Assembly (NCBI GenBank): GCA_023230665.1
Contig: JALNWY010000027.1
Location: forward strand, 1-24,235
Direction: 5' to 3'
Source of the DNA: Deltaproteobacteria bacterium
GTDB lineage: Bacteria; Desulfobacterota; Desulfomonilia; UBA1062
Length of the DNA stretch: 24,235 bases
In this document: piece after piece, positions 8,041 through 15,432 of the stretch
Layout: each line of letters starts with the position of its first letter
How positions within the stretch are numbered: position 1 is the first letter of the stretch
Position numbers and translations under genes: made by a program
The notes under the pieces: model-generated
Seen by the model: the letters and a program-made list of their open reading frames with translations, nothing else
The model's database searches: none
Told to the model about the DNA's origin: nothing

Positions 8041-9432
8041 ATGGCGGCAATAACATTGGAAAAGGTGAACGGCCTGCTCGCGCAGGAGGTGGAGCGTTTT
8101 GTCGGAGAACGCCCCAAATCCAGAAGGCTCTTTGAACAAGCCAAAAAGAACCTGGTCGGCGGCGTTCCCATGTCGTGGATGCGGATCTGGACCGGGGGCT
8201 TCCCGGTGTTCGTGGACAAGGCTGAAGGGGTGTTCATCACCGATGTGGATGGCCATCGTTATCTCGATCTCTGCCTCGGCGACACAGGCGGTCTCTGCGG
8301 ACATGCCCATCCGAAGATCGTGGAGGCCATCACCAAACAGATGAAGGACCGCGGGACCACGACAATGCTGCCTACAGAGGACTGCGTCTGGGTCGGGGGA
8401 GAGCTGGAGCGGCGCTTCGGCCTGCCTTACTGGCAGGTGCTCATGACGGCTACTGACGCCAACCGGATGGCGTTGAAAGTGGCCCGCTCCTTTACAGGGC
8501 GGCAGCTCGTCCTGTGCTTTAACGGAACGTATCACGGGTCGGTGGACGAGACGCTGGTCGTGAATTTCTTCGGAGAGATCGTTAATATCCCGGGAATGCT
8601 GGGACCCATCGTGCCCGACGCCACGCAGATGACCAGGGTCATCGACTTCAACGATGCGGAGGCCCTGGAAAAAGCCCTTGCGCCCGGCGACATCGCCTGC
8701 GTCATTACCGAGCCGGTGATGACGAATCTGGGCATTATTCCCCCCGAGCCCGGATACCACGACGCGCTGCGGACCATCACGAAGAAGTACGGCACGCTGC
8801 TGCTCATCGACGAGACGCACTCCATGTGCGCCGGCCCGCGGGGAATCACTGGCGAGTTGAGTCTGAAACCCGATATTTTCGTCGCAGGCAAGTTCGTAGC
8901 CGGAGGCTATCCGGCCGCCGTTCTCGGTTTCACCCGGGAGATCTCGGACTGGATGGCGGCGCGCGAGCCGTGGCACAATTTCTTCGGCTTCGGCGGAACC
9001 CTCTCGGGCAATGCAACGGCGGTCGCAGGCATACGGGCGGCCTTTGAGCACGTTATCAATGACGAGAACTTCTCTCGCATGATCGTTCTGGCCGAACGCA
9101 TGGAAAAAGGCCTCGCGGATATCATCAGGAGAAACGGCCTGGCGTGGTACGTGGCGCGCATCGGGTGCAGAGTGGAGTTCCGCTTTCTTCCGAGGCCCCC
9201 GAAAAACGGCTCGGAGGCCATGTTCGCCGAGGTGGGCTACAATGCCGTAGACATTGTGACCGAGGGGCTGACAGGCCCTCTCGACGCCCTGATTCATGTC
9301 TGGTGCGCCAACCGCGGCGTTCTCCTGACACCGGTTCACGAGATGGCCCTGGTGGGTCCCACCGCCACCAAGCAGGATGTGGACCACTATGTGAGCGTCA
9401 TTGCCGATCTCGTGGACACGCTGCTGAAATAA
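8041..9432 (+). CDS. class III aminotransferase (aspartate aminotransferase/GSA-aminomutase superfamily)
   Basis: A 463-residue PLP enzyme of fold type I. Visible are the N-terminal GDTGGLCGHAHPKIVEA segment, TATDANRMALKVAR in the phosphate-binding position (most class III enzymes have SGTEA here), GTYHGSVDE, TEPVMTNLG, LLIDETHSM with the PLP-ring Asp257, and AGKFVAGGYPAA with Schiff-base Lys284. The C-terminal part resembles glutamate-1-semialdehyde aminomutase-like enzymes, but no tetrapyrrole genes are near, so HemL is unlikely. I choose ATG at 8041, not 8008, because GGAGGAGG lies directly before it. An amidohydrolase follows after 79 bases and then a TetR regulator, suggesting breakdown of an amine or amino acid derivative. 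The substrate is unknown. Confidence 0.9.
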   Translation: MAAITLEKVNGLLAQEVERFVGERPKSRRLFEQAKKNLVGGVPMSWMRIWTGGFPVFVDKAEGVFITDVDGHRYLDLCLGDTGGLCGHAHPKIVEAITKQMKDRGTTTMLPTEDCVWVGGELERRFGLPYWQVLMTATDANRMALKVARSFTGRQLVLCFNGTYHGSVDETLVVNFFGEIVNIPGMLGPIVPDATQMTRVIDFNDAEALEKALAPGDIACVITEPVMTNLGIIPPEPGYHDALRTITKKYGTLLLIDETHSMCAGPRGITGELSLKPDIFVAGKFVAGGYPAAVLGFTREISDWMAAREPWHNFFGFGGTLSGNATAVAGIRAAFEHVINDENFSRMIVLAERMEKGLADIIRRNGLAWYVARIGCRVEFRFLPRPPKNGSEAMFAEVGYNAVDIVTEGLTGPLDALIHVWCANRGVLLTPVHEMALVGPTATKQDVDHYVSVIADLVDTLLK

Positions 9433-9511
9433 CCTGGACAGGAGAGCCACTGTATCGGCGGCGCATACGGGGTTCAGATCCGCATCCGGCGGGAAAAAAG
9501 GAGATGCGGCA

Positions 9512-10426
9512 GTGAAGATCATCGACATCCACGGCCATTTGGGAGACATCCTGAACCCGAAGGGAGGGGATCTGATCTGCAAGACCGGCGTGGTCATGCA
9601 GAAGATATGGGACCCCCAGACCCAGAATGAAAGGCAGCTCAATCGGTCCTTCGGGTTGGGCGCCCTCATATATAGGCTGATTCACCATTGGGCCACAAGG
9701 GCACAGCGGGCGCGCAATTTTTCAGCCACACTCGAGAATTTCCGGCGCTCTCTGGGCGAAACCGGGGTCAACCTTGCCGTTTGCCTGCCCATCGCGCCCT
9801 ACGTCACATTCGAGGATCTGGCCAGGGCCCGGGATCAGGAGCCCAGGGTCCTGCCCTTCACAAGCGTGGATTTCACCCGCAACCACGACATCGGGGCCAA
9901 ATTTGCCGCAGATGCGGCCCAGGGCGCGATGGGGCTGAAGCTCCACCCCATCATACAGGCCGTACCACTGCAAGACCCGCGGACGATACAGGCGCTGCAG
10001 GCCTGTGAACGCCTGAACAAGCCTGTATTGATCCATACCGGGGTGTCCGGCTATTATCTGGGGCGTGAGAAGATTCGGAATAGACCGGAGTACGGAAAGA
10101 TCGAATATGTCGAGGCGATCATACGGGAGTTTCCCGGCATCAGCTTCATCGCCGGTCATGCAGGGCTGTTCCAGGTCAGAGAGCTCTGCCGGAGGCTCAA
10201 AGGACTGCCGAATGTCTGGGTTGATACCAGCTTCCAGTCACCGGAGATCATCCGCAAACTTGTCAGAACCTTTGGGCCGGACAAGGTCATGTATGCCTCA
10301 GACTGGCCTTTCGGCAACCGCCCCCCGCATATCCGGACCGTCAAGGTAGCCTGCAAGGGAGATGGTTCGCTGGAAGAGCGGATCTTTCACAGGAATTCCG
10401 CCGAGCTTCTCGGGCTGGACGAATAA
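9512..10426 (+). CDS. amidohydrolase-2 family metal-dependent hydrolase/decarboxylase
   Basis: A 304-residue TIM-barrel protein of the amidohydrolase-2 (ACMSD-like) group, whose members hydrolyse or decarboxylate small acids using one metal ion. The metal-ligand pattern is present: His7 and His9 in DIHGHL, LKLHP (His145), LIHTG (His175), IAGHAG (His216) and the catalytic Asp264 in YASDWPFG. The start is GTG at 9512 with AAGGAG eight bases upstream. It lies 79 bases after the aminotransferase on the same strand, and the pair probably acts on one substrate in the cytoplasm. Which substrate cannot be read from the sequence. Confidence 0.88.
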   Translation: MKIIDIHGHLGDILNPKGGDLICKTGVVMQKIWDPQTQNERQLNRSFGLGALIYRLIHHWATRAQRARNFSATLENFRRSLGETGVNLAVCLPIAPYVTFEDLARARDQEPRVLPFTSVDFTRNHDIGAKFAADAAQGAMGLKLHPIIQAVPLQDPRTIQALQACERLNKPVLIHTGVSGYYLGREKIRNRPEYGKIEYVEAIIREFPGISFIAGHAGLFQVRELCRRLKGLPNVWVDTSFQSPEIIRKLVRTFGPDKVMYASDWPFGNRPPHIRTVKVACKGDGSLEERIFHRNSAELLGLDE

Positions 10427-10488
10427 GGGAACGGATCGCTCCTTACCCGCTTGCGGCCGAGACCGTAAAGGGACAGGGGTTTCGATGC

Positions 10489-10559
10489 GCCGGGCTCGTT
10501 TCGTTGCCGGGCAGAAGGACGATCTGGTAGGATAATACGAAATTGTGCGCGAGCCCGGC
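10489..10559. repeat. 10-bp inverted repeat upstream of the TetR gene
   Basis: GCCGGGCTCG (10489-10498) and CGAGCCCGGC (10550-10559) are exactly complementary and 51 bases apart. They lie between the amidohydrolase stop and the TetR start. They might be two half-sites for a regulator or an RNA stem; neither half is itself a palindrome of TetR-operator type. Confidence 0.4.
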
Positions 10560-10619
10560 TGATAGAGCCCGCCTTGCAGCGATGGTTCTTTTCGGCCGGC
10601 CGGAAAAGAGACAGAAGCC

Positions 10620-11213
10620 TTGGGAAGGAAATCCATACGCGAGCAGCGGCGCAAAGAGATACTGGAGGCCCTCTACCGATGCCTCCTGCGGAAGCCATAC
10701 AACGAGACTTCGATCAAGGATATCGGCATGGAGGCAGGCATCAATCATGCCATGCTCCATTATTACTTCAAGAGCAAGGAAGATATCCTGCTTTGCTTCA
10801 TCGATAGCATCTCCAAACACTACAATGCCCTGTTCCGGCGTGACTTGAAAAAGCTCGAGCAAAAAGATCTCACGTACCGGGAGGTCCTCAATCACGTGTT
10901 CCACTTCATGAACACGCATATCACCACAGACAAGAAACTTCAGACCATCTTCGTGGAGATTTGGGGGATCGCCATATACAAGCCTGCAGTACACGCCCGG
11001 GTGAAAAAGATGTATTCTGAATGGATCCGGGAACTGGCCGGATTCATGAACCCTTCGAACAGCGCCGCAGCCGATACCGACAAGCTTTCCATGGCCGTGG
11101 TGGCGTTCCAGGAGGGCGTCGGCCTGTTTTCCGTCTCGTTCGACCTGAAAAAGAAAGACACCATAGCCCTCATGGAGGCCTTTCAGGAAAAAATAATCGA
11201 GATGCTTGAGTGA
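10620..11213 (+). CDS. TetR/AcrR family transcriptional regulator
   Basis: A 197-residue one-component regulator. The N-terminal helix-turn-helix runs from about residue 8 to 55: RRKEILEALYRCL, then SIKDIGMEAGINHAMLHYYF, then KSKEDILL, the canonical TetR pattern. The C-terminal helical ligand-binding part is unassigned. No ATG exists near the start of the domain, so the likely start codon is TTG at 10620; the ribosome-binding site (GAAAAGAGACAGAAG) is weak. The gene lies 190 bases after the amidohydrolase on the same strand and is closed by a terminator. It probably controls the aminotransferase/amidohydrolase pair and itself, by position. Confidence 0.9.
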   Translation: MGRKSIREQRRKEILEALYRCLLRKPYNETSIKDIGMEAGINHAMLHYYFKSKEDILLCFIDSISKHYNALFRRDLKKLEQKDLTYREVLNHVFHFMNTHITTDKKLQTIFVEIWGIAIYKPAVHARVKKMYSEWIRELAGFMNPSNSAAADTDKLSMAVVAFQEGVGLFSVSFDLKKKDTIALMEAFQEKIIEMLE

Positions 11214-11225
11214 GACGCGAGACCC

Positions 11226-11250
11226 GGGCCGGGACACCGGCCTTTTATTT
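11226..11250 (+). terminator. intrinsic terminator after the TetR gene
   Basis: GGCCGG (11227-11232) pairs with CCGGCC (11237-11242) across a GACA loop, followed at once by TTTTATTT. It begins 14 bases after the TetR stop codon. It is short but has the standard GC stem plus U-tract form. Confidence 0.75.
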
Positions 11251-11677
11251 GTACGCACAGAGACGTTCACTTACGCACTTCATATTATGCCGGACACTCA
11301 AGTATAAGTTATCATAGGGTTATTATAGCTTGCGCGAGCATTGTTATGTCTTTGTTATTGTACCTGATGCCGGCTGAATTTGGATCCTGCAAGCGCAGGC
11401 AGTGGCTGGTAAGTGACTCTGGATCAGGTGTTGCACTATTCCATGCTTGTCACAAAAGAATTACCAAGACGAGTACTTTATCTCACGGCTTATAGAACAG
11501 AAACTTGACACAAGACCCTATTTCCTATACAGTTTCTCTTAAAAAGTATATTCTTGTCAATTGCACTCCATTTATAGCATCTTGATTGAATGCTCGACAC
11601 CATTAGTCGGCTTTGCGAACAGTTTTGAAAATCGAACCAAAGAGGAAAGAATCAATGAATAAGGAGGAAACTACAAA
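11251..11677 (+). other. AT-rich leader region of the M24 gene
   Basis: About 425 bases without a gene, clearly lower in GC than the flanking regions. It holds one good promoter candidate at 11505-11533 and a small CCTGC/GCAGG hairpin near 11386-11399. No convincing small ORF was found. The distance from the promoter to the M24 start gives an unusually long leader of about 140 bases. Confidence 0.5.
11505..11533 (+). promoter_or_regulatory. sigma70-like promoter candidate for the M24 gene
   Basis: A perfect TTGACA (11505-11510) is followed after 17 bases by TACAGT (11528-11533), a four-of-six -10 match; TATACA overlaps it two bases earlier. It is the best promoter-like sequence upstream of the M24 gene. 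Confidence 0.5.
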
Positions 11678-12811
11678 ATGAACTATTCTTTCTTCAGGAA
11701 AAATGCAGATAAGGTCAGGCAAGCGATGCTGGAAGAGGGGATCAATGTGCTGATCCTGACGCATCAGCAAAAGTACTCCTATGTTGCTGGGACTTACCAC
11801 AACGACTTCAACCTCGGAAACTGCTTGTTCGTGTGGGCAAAGGAAGAGCCCACGCTTCTTGTCTCGCTCGCGGAAATGGGAAGGCTCATGACAGAGGGAT
11901 ACATCAGGGACATTCATTTCTGGATGCCCGCTTATGCCGGTATAGAGCCGGTAAGTTTTTTGGACACTGTTGTCAAAATTCTTCATGAGCACGAATGCCA
12001 CAACAAGGTTATTGCCGTAGAGATGCCCTCTATTGAATACCTGATGTACGACCACCTTGCCAAAAATCTGCCGGACGCCACCATCGTGGATGGCGAAAAG
12101 ATGATCAATACCGTCATGATGCGCAAGGACGAGGAGGAATTGGAGCTGATTCGTCGCGCCTGTGCGATCGCTGACGCGGGCACCAGCAAAATCATTGAAA
12201 ACGCACGAGTCGGAGTTACCGAGGCGGAACTGATCGGCTATGCCGAGCTCGAGATGCGGAGGCTGGGCGCTTCTTATTACTATACGCCGAATCAATGCCT
12301 CTTTACTTCCCAATTAGGCTACGGCGATCATTTGCCGACCGATAGAATTTTGGTGAACGGAGACCGGATCTATTACGATTTGCATCCTGTTTGGCATGAA
12401 TACCGAACAGACAGCTTCCGGACGCTTGCGTTTGGGGAACAATCAAAGGACTACATGAAAATGGTCGATTTTTTCAGGCCGGTCATAGAGGAATTGAACA
12501 CCATGTTTGTTCCCGGTGCGAGCACCAAGGAAATTGAGAAATGGTATCTGAGTCGTCTCGCAGAGGGCGGCTATCCGGATTTCGGTACTGTTCCTCTCGG
12601 ACACGGCATCGGCACAGGGCATCTGCCTCCGACATTCTACCACGACGACGACTATATCCTTGAGGAAAATGTCATGATCGTTCCCTGTGCGCATATCTAT
12701 GATTTAAAGACCAATTGCGGCGTATTCGCACTGGAGTACATCGTGTGCGTAAAGCCCGGAAAAGCGGAAGTCTTTACGAAATACCCCCTTGATTTGATTA
12801 CCATCGAATAG
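11678..12811 (+). CDS. M24 family (creatinase / Xaa-Pro aminopeptidase-like) protein
   Basis: A 377-residue protein with the N-terminal creatinase domain (about 1-140) and the C-terminal pita-bread M24 domain. The expected metal ligands Asp234 and Asp245 (YDLHPVWHEYRTDSFRT, 11 residues apart), His309 (GHGIG) and the last Glu353 (FALEY) are present, as are the substrate-site His218 and His315. The fourth ligand, normally Glu in the 'GMVFTIEPGIY' motif, aligns without gaps to Cys337 (NVMIVPCAHIY). It may therefore bind metal differently or be a metal-free, creatinase-like hydrolase. The ATG at 11678 follows a perfect AAGGAGG. Codon and base composition are more AT-rich than neighbouring genes, and it stands alone between terminator and hairpin, which suggests acquisition by transfer. 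Confidence 0.88.
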   Translation: MNYSFFRKNADKVRQAMLEEGINVLILTHQQKYSYVAGTYHNDFNLGNCLFVWAKEEPTLLVSLAEMGRLMTEGYIRDIHFWMPAYAGIEPVSFLDTVVKILHEHECHNKVIAVEMPSIEYLMYDHLAKNLPDATIVDGEKMINTVMMRKDEEELELIRRACAIADAGTSKIIENARVGVTEAELIGYAELEMRRLGASYYYTPNQCLFTSQLGYGDHLPTDRILVNGDRIYYDLHPVWHEYRTDSFRTLAFGEQSKDYMKMVDFFRPVIEELNTMFVPGASTKEIEKWYLSRLAEGGYPDFGTVPLGHGIGTGHLPPTFYHDDDYILEENVMIVPCAHIYDLKTNCGVFALEYIVCVKPGKAEVFTKYPLDLITIE

Positions 12812-12864
12812 AAATATTGGCTGATACCGGATAATCTTCTCCATGGACGGGGGCACCCTGGATT

Positions 12865-12893
12865 TCTGCCACCATGAAGCTCATGGTGGCAGA
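12865..12893. repeat. 13-bp perfect hairpin downstream of the M24 gene
   Basis: TCTGCCACCATGA (12865-12877) and TCATGGTGGCAGA (12881-12893) are exactly complementary with an AGC loop. GGA/TCC pairs can extend the stem across a one-base bulge. It starts about 50 bases after the M24 stop. No U-tract follows on either strand, so it is a terminator-like or RNA-stabilising hairpin shared by the two convergent genes. Confidence 0.65.
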
Positions 12894-12897
12894 TCCC

Positions 12898-12922
12898 GGA
12901 GAAAATAAGCCTGTCCCCTTTT
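12898..12922. repeat. REP-like repeat, copy 1
   Basis: GGAGAAAATAAG followed by CTGTCCCCTTTT. The same two blocks, in the same order and orientation, recur at 14403-14434 with an eight-base-longer spacer. The reverse complement (AAAAGGGGACAG...CTTATTTT) resembles a short dispersed repeat I know from many deltaproteobacterial genomes, often near REP-associated transposase genes; no such transposase is in this window. Confidence 0.5.
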
Positions 12923-12973
12923 GCTTTTGCCCGTCTCCTTTCCCCTCTTTTGCCTGTGCGCCCTGATCGGGAA

Positions 12974-14137
12974 TCAATATCGCATTATTGCGGCAAGGGG
13001 GGCTTCGGTCGGCATGGTCCCTGTCCTTTCCGCATACACACCGCCTCCATTCAGAAAGGTTTGAACGGCAGCGAAATCCAGCAGATCTTCATCGCCCTCT
13101 TCTGGCTCATCATGCAGATTGACATCTGTGGTCAGCGGATCGAACGACCCCCATCGGTGGTCGCCGACAGCGACAAAGAGCGTGTCTATACGCCCGCTAT
13201 AGGCCGCTGGAACCACCTTTGCCAGATCTTCCGAGGCCCGGTCGCTGCCGGCGGTCGAGAGCTGCCGGTATCTTTCCGCTGTCTCCATCCGCTCTTGTGT
13301 GAAATGCGGCCTGATGATCTCCCAGGACAGCCTCTTGAGCTCCGCCGCACTCATCTCCTCGGGGTTGCCTTCAATGCCTTCATCAAGCAGACATGGATAG
13401 GTGTTCGCCTCATGGTAAATGGGTAACAGATATCCCACGCCGGCCAGTACCAATGGCGCCCGCTCATCTCGGAGCCTTTCGCGCAAGCCCCTGTTGATTC
13501 TGTGAAAGTAATTCAGAAGGCCTGCTTTCTCGTCCCCAACGCCGGTCCCGTGCCCATGGAGGAGAGTCCGGCGTCTGTGCGCACCGGTTATGGGGCCCGC
13601 TCTCGCGTGGAACTGGAGCAGCTTTTCAGGACTGTCGAGTCGAAAGACCTCGCTGATATTCTCAGGCACCGAAGGTAGATCAATATCGCTGGAGCTGAAG
13701 CGGGAGCACTGAAGCAGCCGGACTTCTTTCATGCTGATTGCCAGGATGAAGTAGTGCCCTGTTGCGATAAAAAAGGGGAACAGCGGTTTGATATAAAAGC
13801 GCCTTCCCACAACGAGCTGCTCATGGAAGCGTATCGGGAGACGGTAGAAAGTGAGGCCTTCCTCAGAGAGGAAAAGAGCAAGGCCGTCGCTCTGGTACTT
13901 CCAGAAGAGCGGATCGCCGATGAGCTTCTGCGCCGGCCCCAGCATTGCGCGCAATTCAGGAGAGCGAAGGCCGCTCCCGGGCTGATGCTCCTCGGCCTCT
14001 CTGAGCAAGTTTTTCAGCCTGATTGCTCCCTGTTGCGTTTCTTTCCCGGCCCGATGGGTGGGCAGATAGATGGAAATACGGACCCCATCTGTCTTGCCGG
14101 CCAGCAGTTTCAGGTCTTCCCTTGTTATCATATCCAT
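12974..14137 (-). CDS. baeRF-like protein (bacterial archaeo-eukaryotic release factor superfamily)
   Basis: A 387-residue soluble protein that I recognise from its conserved pattern as a bacterial homologue of archaeo-eukaryotic release factors (baeRF group). Visible blocks: SIYLPTHRAG (22-31) then IRLKNLLREAEE (39-50); the DGLALFLS strand (84-91); RTLLHGHGTG (190-199); APLVLAGVGYLLPIY (227-241) with ANTYP; EGNPEEMSAAEL (256-267); VVPAAYSGRIDTLFVA (308-323); and the acidic DEPEEGDEDLLD near the C-terminus. Members are thought to act on the ribosome (rescue or release-like roles), but biochemical proof in bacteria is thin. The frame is open upstream to 14401, but conservation begins at MDMITRED; ATG at 14137 follows a GAGG sequence. 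It is a single gene, convergent with the M24 gene. Confidence 0.8.
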   Translation of the reverse strand: MDMITREDLKLLAGKTDGVRISIYLPTHRAGKETQQGAIRLKNLLREAEEHQPGSGLRSPELRAMLGPAQKLIGDPLFWKYQSDGLALFLSEEGLTFYRLPIRFHEQLVVGRRFYIKPLFPFFIATGHYFILAISMKEVRLLQCSRFSSSDIDLPSVPENISEVFRLDSPEKLLQFHARAGPITGAHRRRTLLHGHGTGVGDEKAGLLNYFHRINRGLRERLRDERAPLVLAGVGYLLPIYHEANTYPCLLDEGIEGNPEEMSAAELKRLSWEIIRPHFTQERMETAERYRQLSTAGSDRASEDLAKVVPAAYSGRIDTLFVAVGDHRWGSFDPLTTDVNLHDEPEEGDEDLLDFAAVQTFLNGGGVYAERTGTMPTEAPLAAIMRY

Positions 14138-14717
14138 TTCCGCCTCACTTCCTGCCGGATTTGTGAATCTTGCTCGATTCTTCTGCGTGAAGAGCCAGTC
14201 CGGCCTACGATTTATAGAACTACATAATATGTCGCACACCGACATGGGCCACATCAGTTCTTGCAATATATGCCCATCCGTTCTCCTTGCCGGGCCGTGA
14301 TTCCGGCCAAAAGAACGAGGTATGCCCGCTTCAATGAGATCGAAGGAACCGGTGCCCATTCCAAAAGGCATTCCAACGATAACGAGATAAAACGAGAACA
14401 TAGGAGAAAATAAGACAATAAATCTGTCCCCTTTCCTCCTTTCTCCCTGTCCTATTTCCTCTCCTGGCTAAGCCGCGCCCTAAGAGTGCGGATGATTTGC
14501 TCATAGGTTCTACATTCAGAAACAGGATTGGGGGGCAACAAACGCTTTGGCATTCCGCCTGGGTTCTTATTCATAAGTATAGATCGCTTCCAAGGCATTG
14601 AACAAAACAGAACCCGAGCCGTAAAGACCGGTGCGGTCAAAAGCGCTTCGCGCCCATGGGAGACAGGTTGTTTGCCTCCATGATGTCCGGGGCTGTGCCG
14701 GTAGAGGGCGATGATAT
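14138..14717. other. gene-poor region between baeRF-like gene and efflux operon
   Basis: About 580 bases between divergent genes. Open frames here have no recognisable domain or good ribosome-binding site. It holds the second REP-like repeat (14403-14434) and an AT-rich patch near 14210-14230 (TATTAT/TATAAA on the minus strand) that may be part of the baeRF gene promoter, though no matching -35 could be assigned. Confidence 0.5.
14403..14434. repeat. REP-like repeat, copy 2
   Basis: GGAGAAAATAAG and CTGTCCCCTTT with ACAATAAAT between them. It is the direct partner of the copy at 12898-12922, so the baeRF-like gene is bracketed by the two. Confidence 0.5.
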
Positions 14718-15428
14718 ATGGAAAGGGAAGCCGTCTTTCGGACCAGGGGGCTCACCAAGGTGTACAGCATGGGTGAGGTGCAGGTGCACGCACTGCGCGG
14801 CATCGACATCGAACTCTATGCGGGAGAGCTCGTGGTGCTGCTGGGTGCGTCGGGCAGCGGCAAGTCGACCCTGGTGAACATCCTGGGCGGGCTCGACACC
14901 GCCACTGCGGGCACGGTGTTCTATTGCGGGATGGACCTCACGCAGGCAGATGACCGCGAGCTCACGGAATACCGGCGCCGCCACGTGGGGTTCGTGTTTC
15001 AGTTCTACAACCTGATCCCGAGCCTCACCGCGCGGGAGAACGTGGCCATTGTGACCGAGATCGCTCAGAACCCGATAACGCCCGAGCAGGCCCTCGATCT
15101 GGTGGGCTTAAGCGACCGGAAAGACTCTTTTCCCGCGCAACTTTCCGGGGGCCAGCAGCAGCGCGTGGCCATTGCCCGAGCCATTGCCAAGCAGCCGGGC
15201 GTACTTTTGTGCGACGAGCCGACCGGGGCCCTTGACTCCAAAACCGGCGTGATCGTGCTCAAGGCCCTCGAACGGGTCAACCGCGAGCTCAGGACCACCA
15301 CGGTCATCATCACGCACAATGCCGTGCAGGCGGAGATGGCCGACCGTATTATATACTTAAGCGACGGGCAGGTGAGCGATGTCCGCGGCAACGATCACAA
15401 AAAGGAGGCTCGCGAGCTGACCTGGTAG
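14718..15428 (+). CDS. ABC transporter ATP-binding protein (MacB/LolD type)
   Basis: A 236-residue ATPase of the MacB/LolD/FtsE class. Walker A is GASGSGKST (about 43-51), the Q-loop segment FVFQFYNLIPSLTARENV is typical of this class, the signature is LSGGQQQRVAIARA, Walker B is VLLCDEPTGALD and the H-loop is IITHN. The ATG at 14718 is preceded by GAGGG; no better start was seen. The permease gene follows after four bases. Together with the permease and adaptor it should drive a mechanotransmission-type export or lipoprotein-handling complex of the inner membrane. Confidence 0.95.
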   Translation: MEREAVFRTRGLTKVYSMGEVQVHALRGIDIELYAGELVVLLGASGSGKSTLVNILGGLDTATAGTVFYCGMDLTQADDRELTEYRRRHVGFVFQFYNLIPSLTARENVAIVTEIAQNPITPEQALDLVGLSDRKDSFPAQLSGGQQQRVAIARAIAKQPGVLLCDEPTGALDSKTGVIVLKALERVNRELRTTTVIITHNAVQAEMADRIIYLSDGQVSDVRGNDHKKEARELTW

Positions 15429-15432
15429 AGCG

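Noticed and set aside
8023..9669. A 548-codon minus-strand frame antisense to the aminotransferase
   Set aside because: It overlaps a clear class III aminotransferase and has no domain or start signal of its own.
10443..11270. A 275-codon minus-strand frame over the TetR gene
   Set aside because: It is antisense to a clear TetR protein and runs through its terminator.
14138..14401. Extension of the baeRF-like protein to an upstream ATG at 14401
   Set aside because: The added 88 residues show no conservation pattern, overlap the REP-like repeat zone, and the family N-terminus begins at the chosen start.
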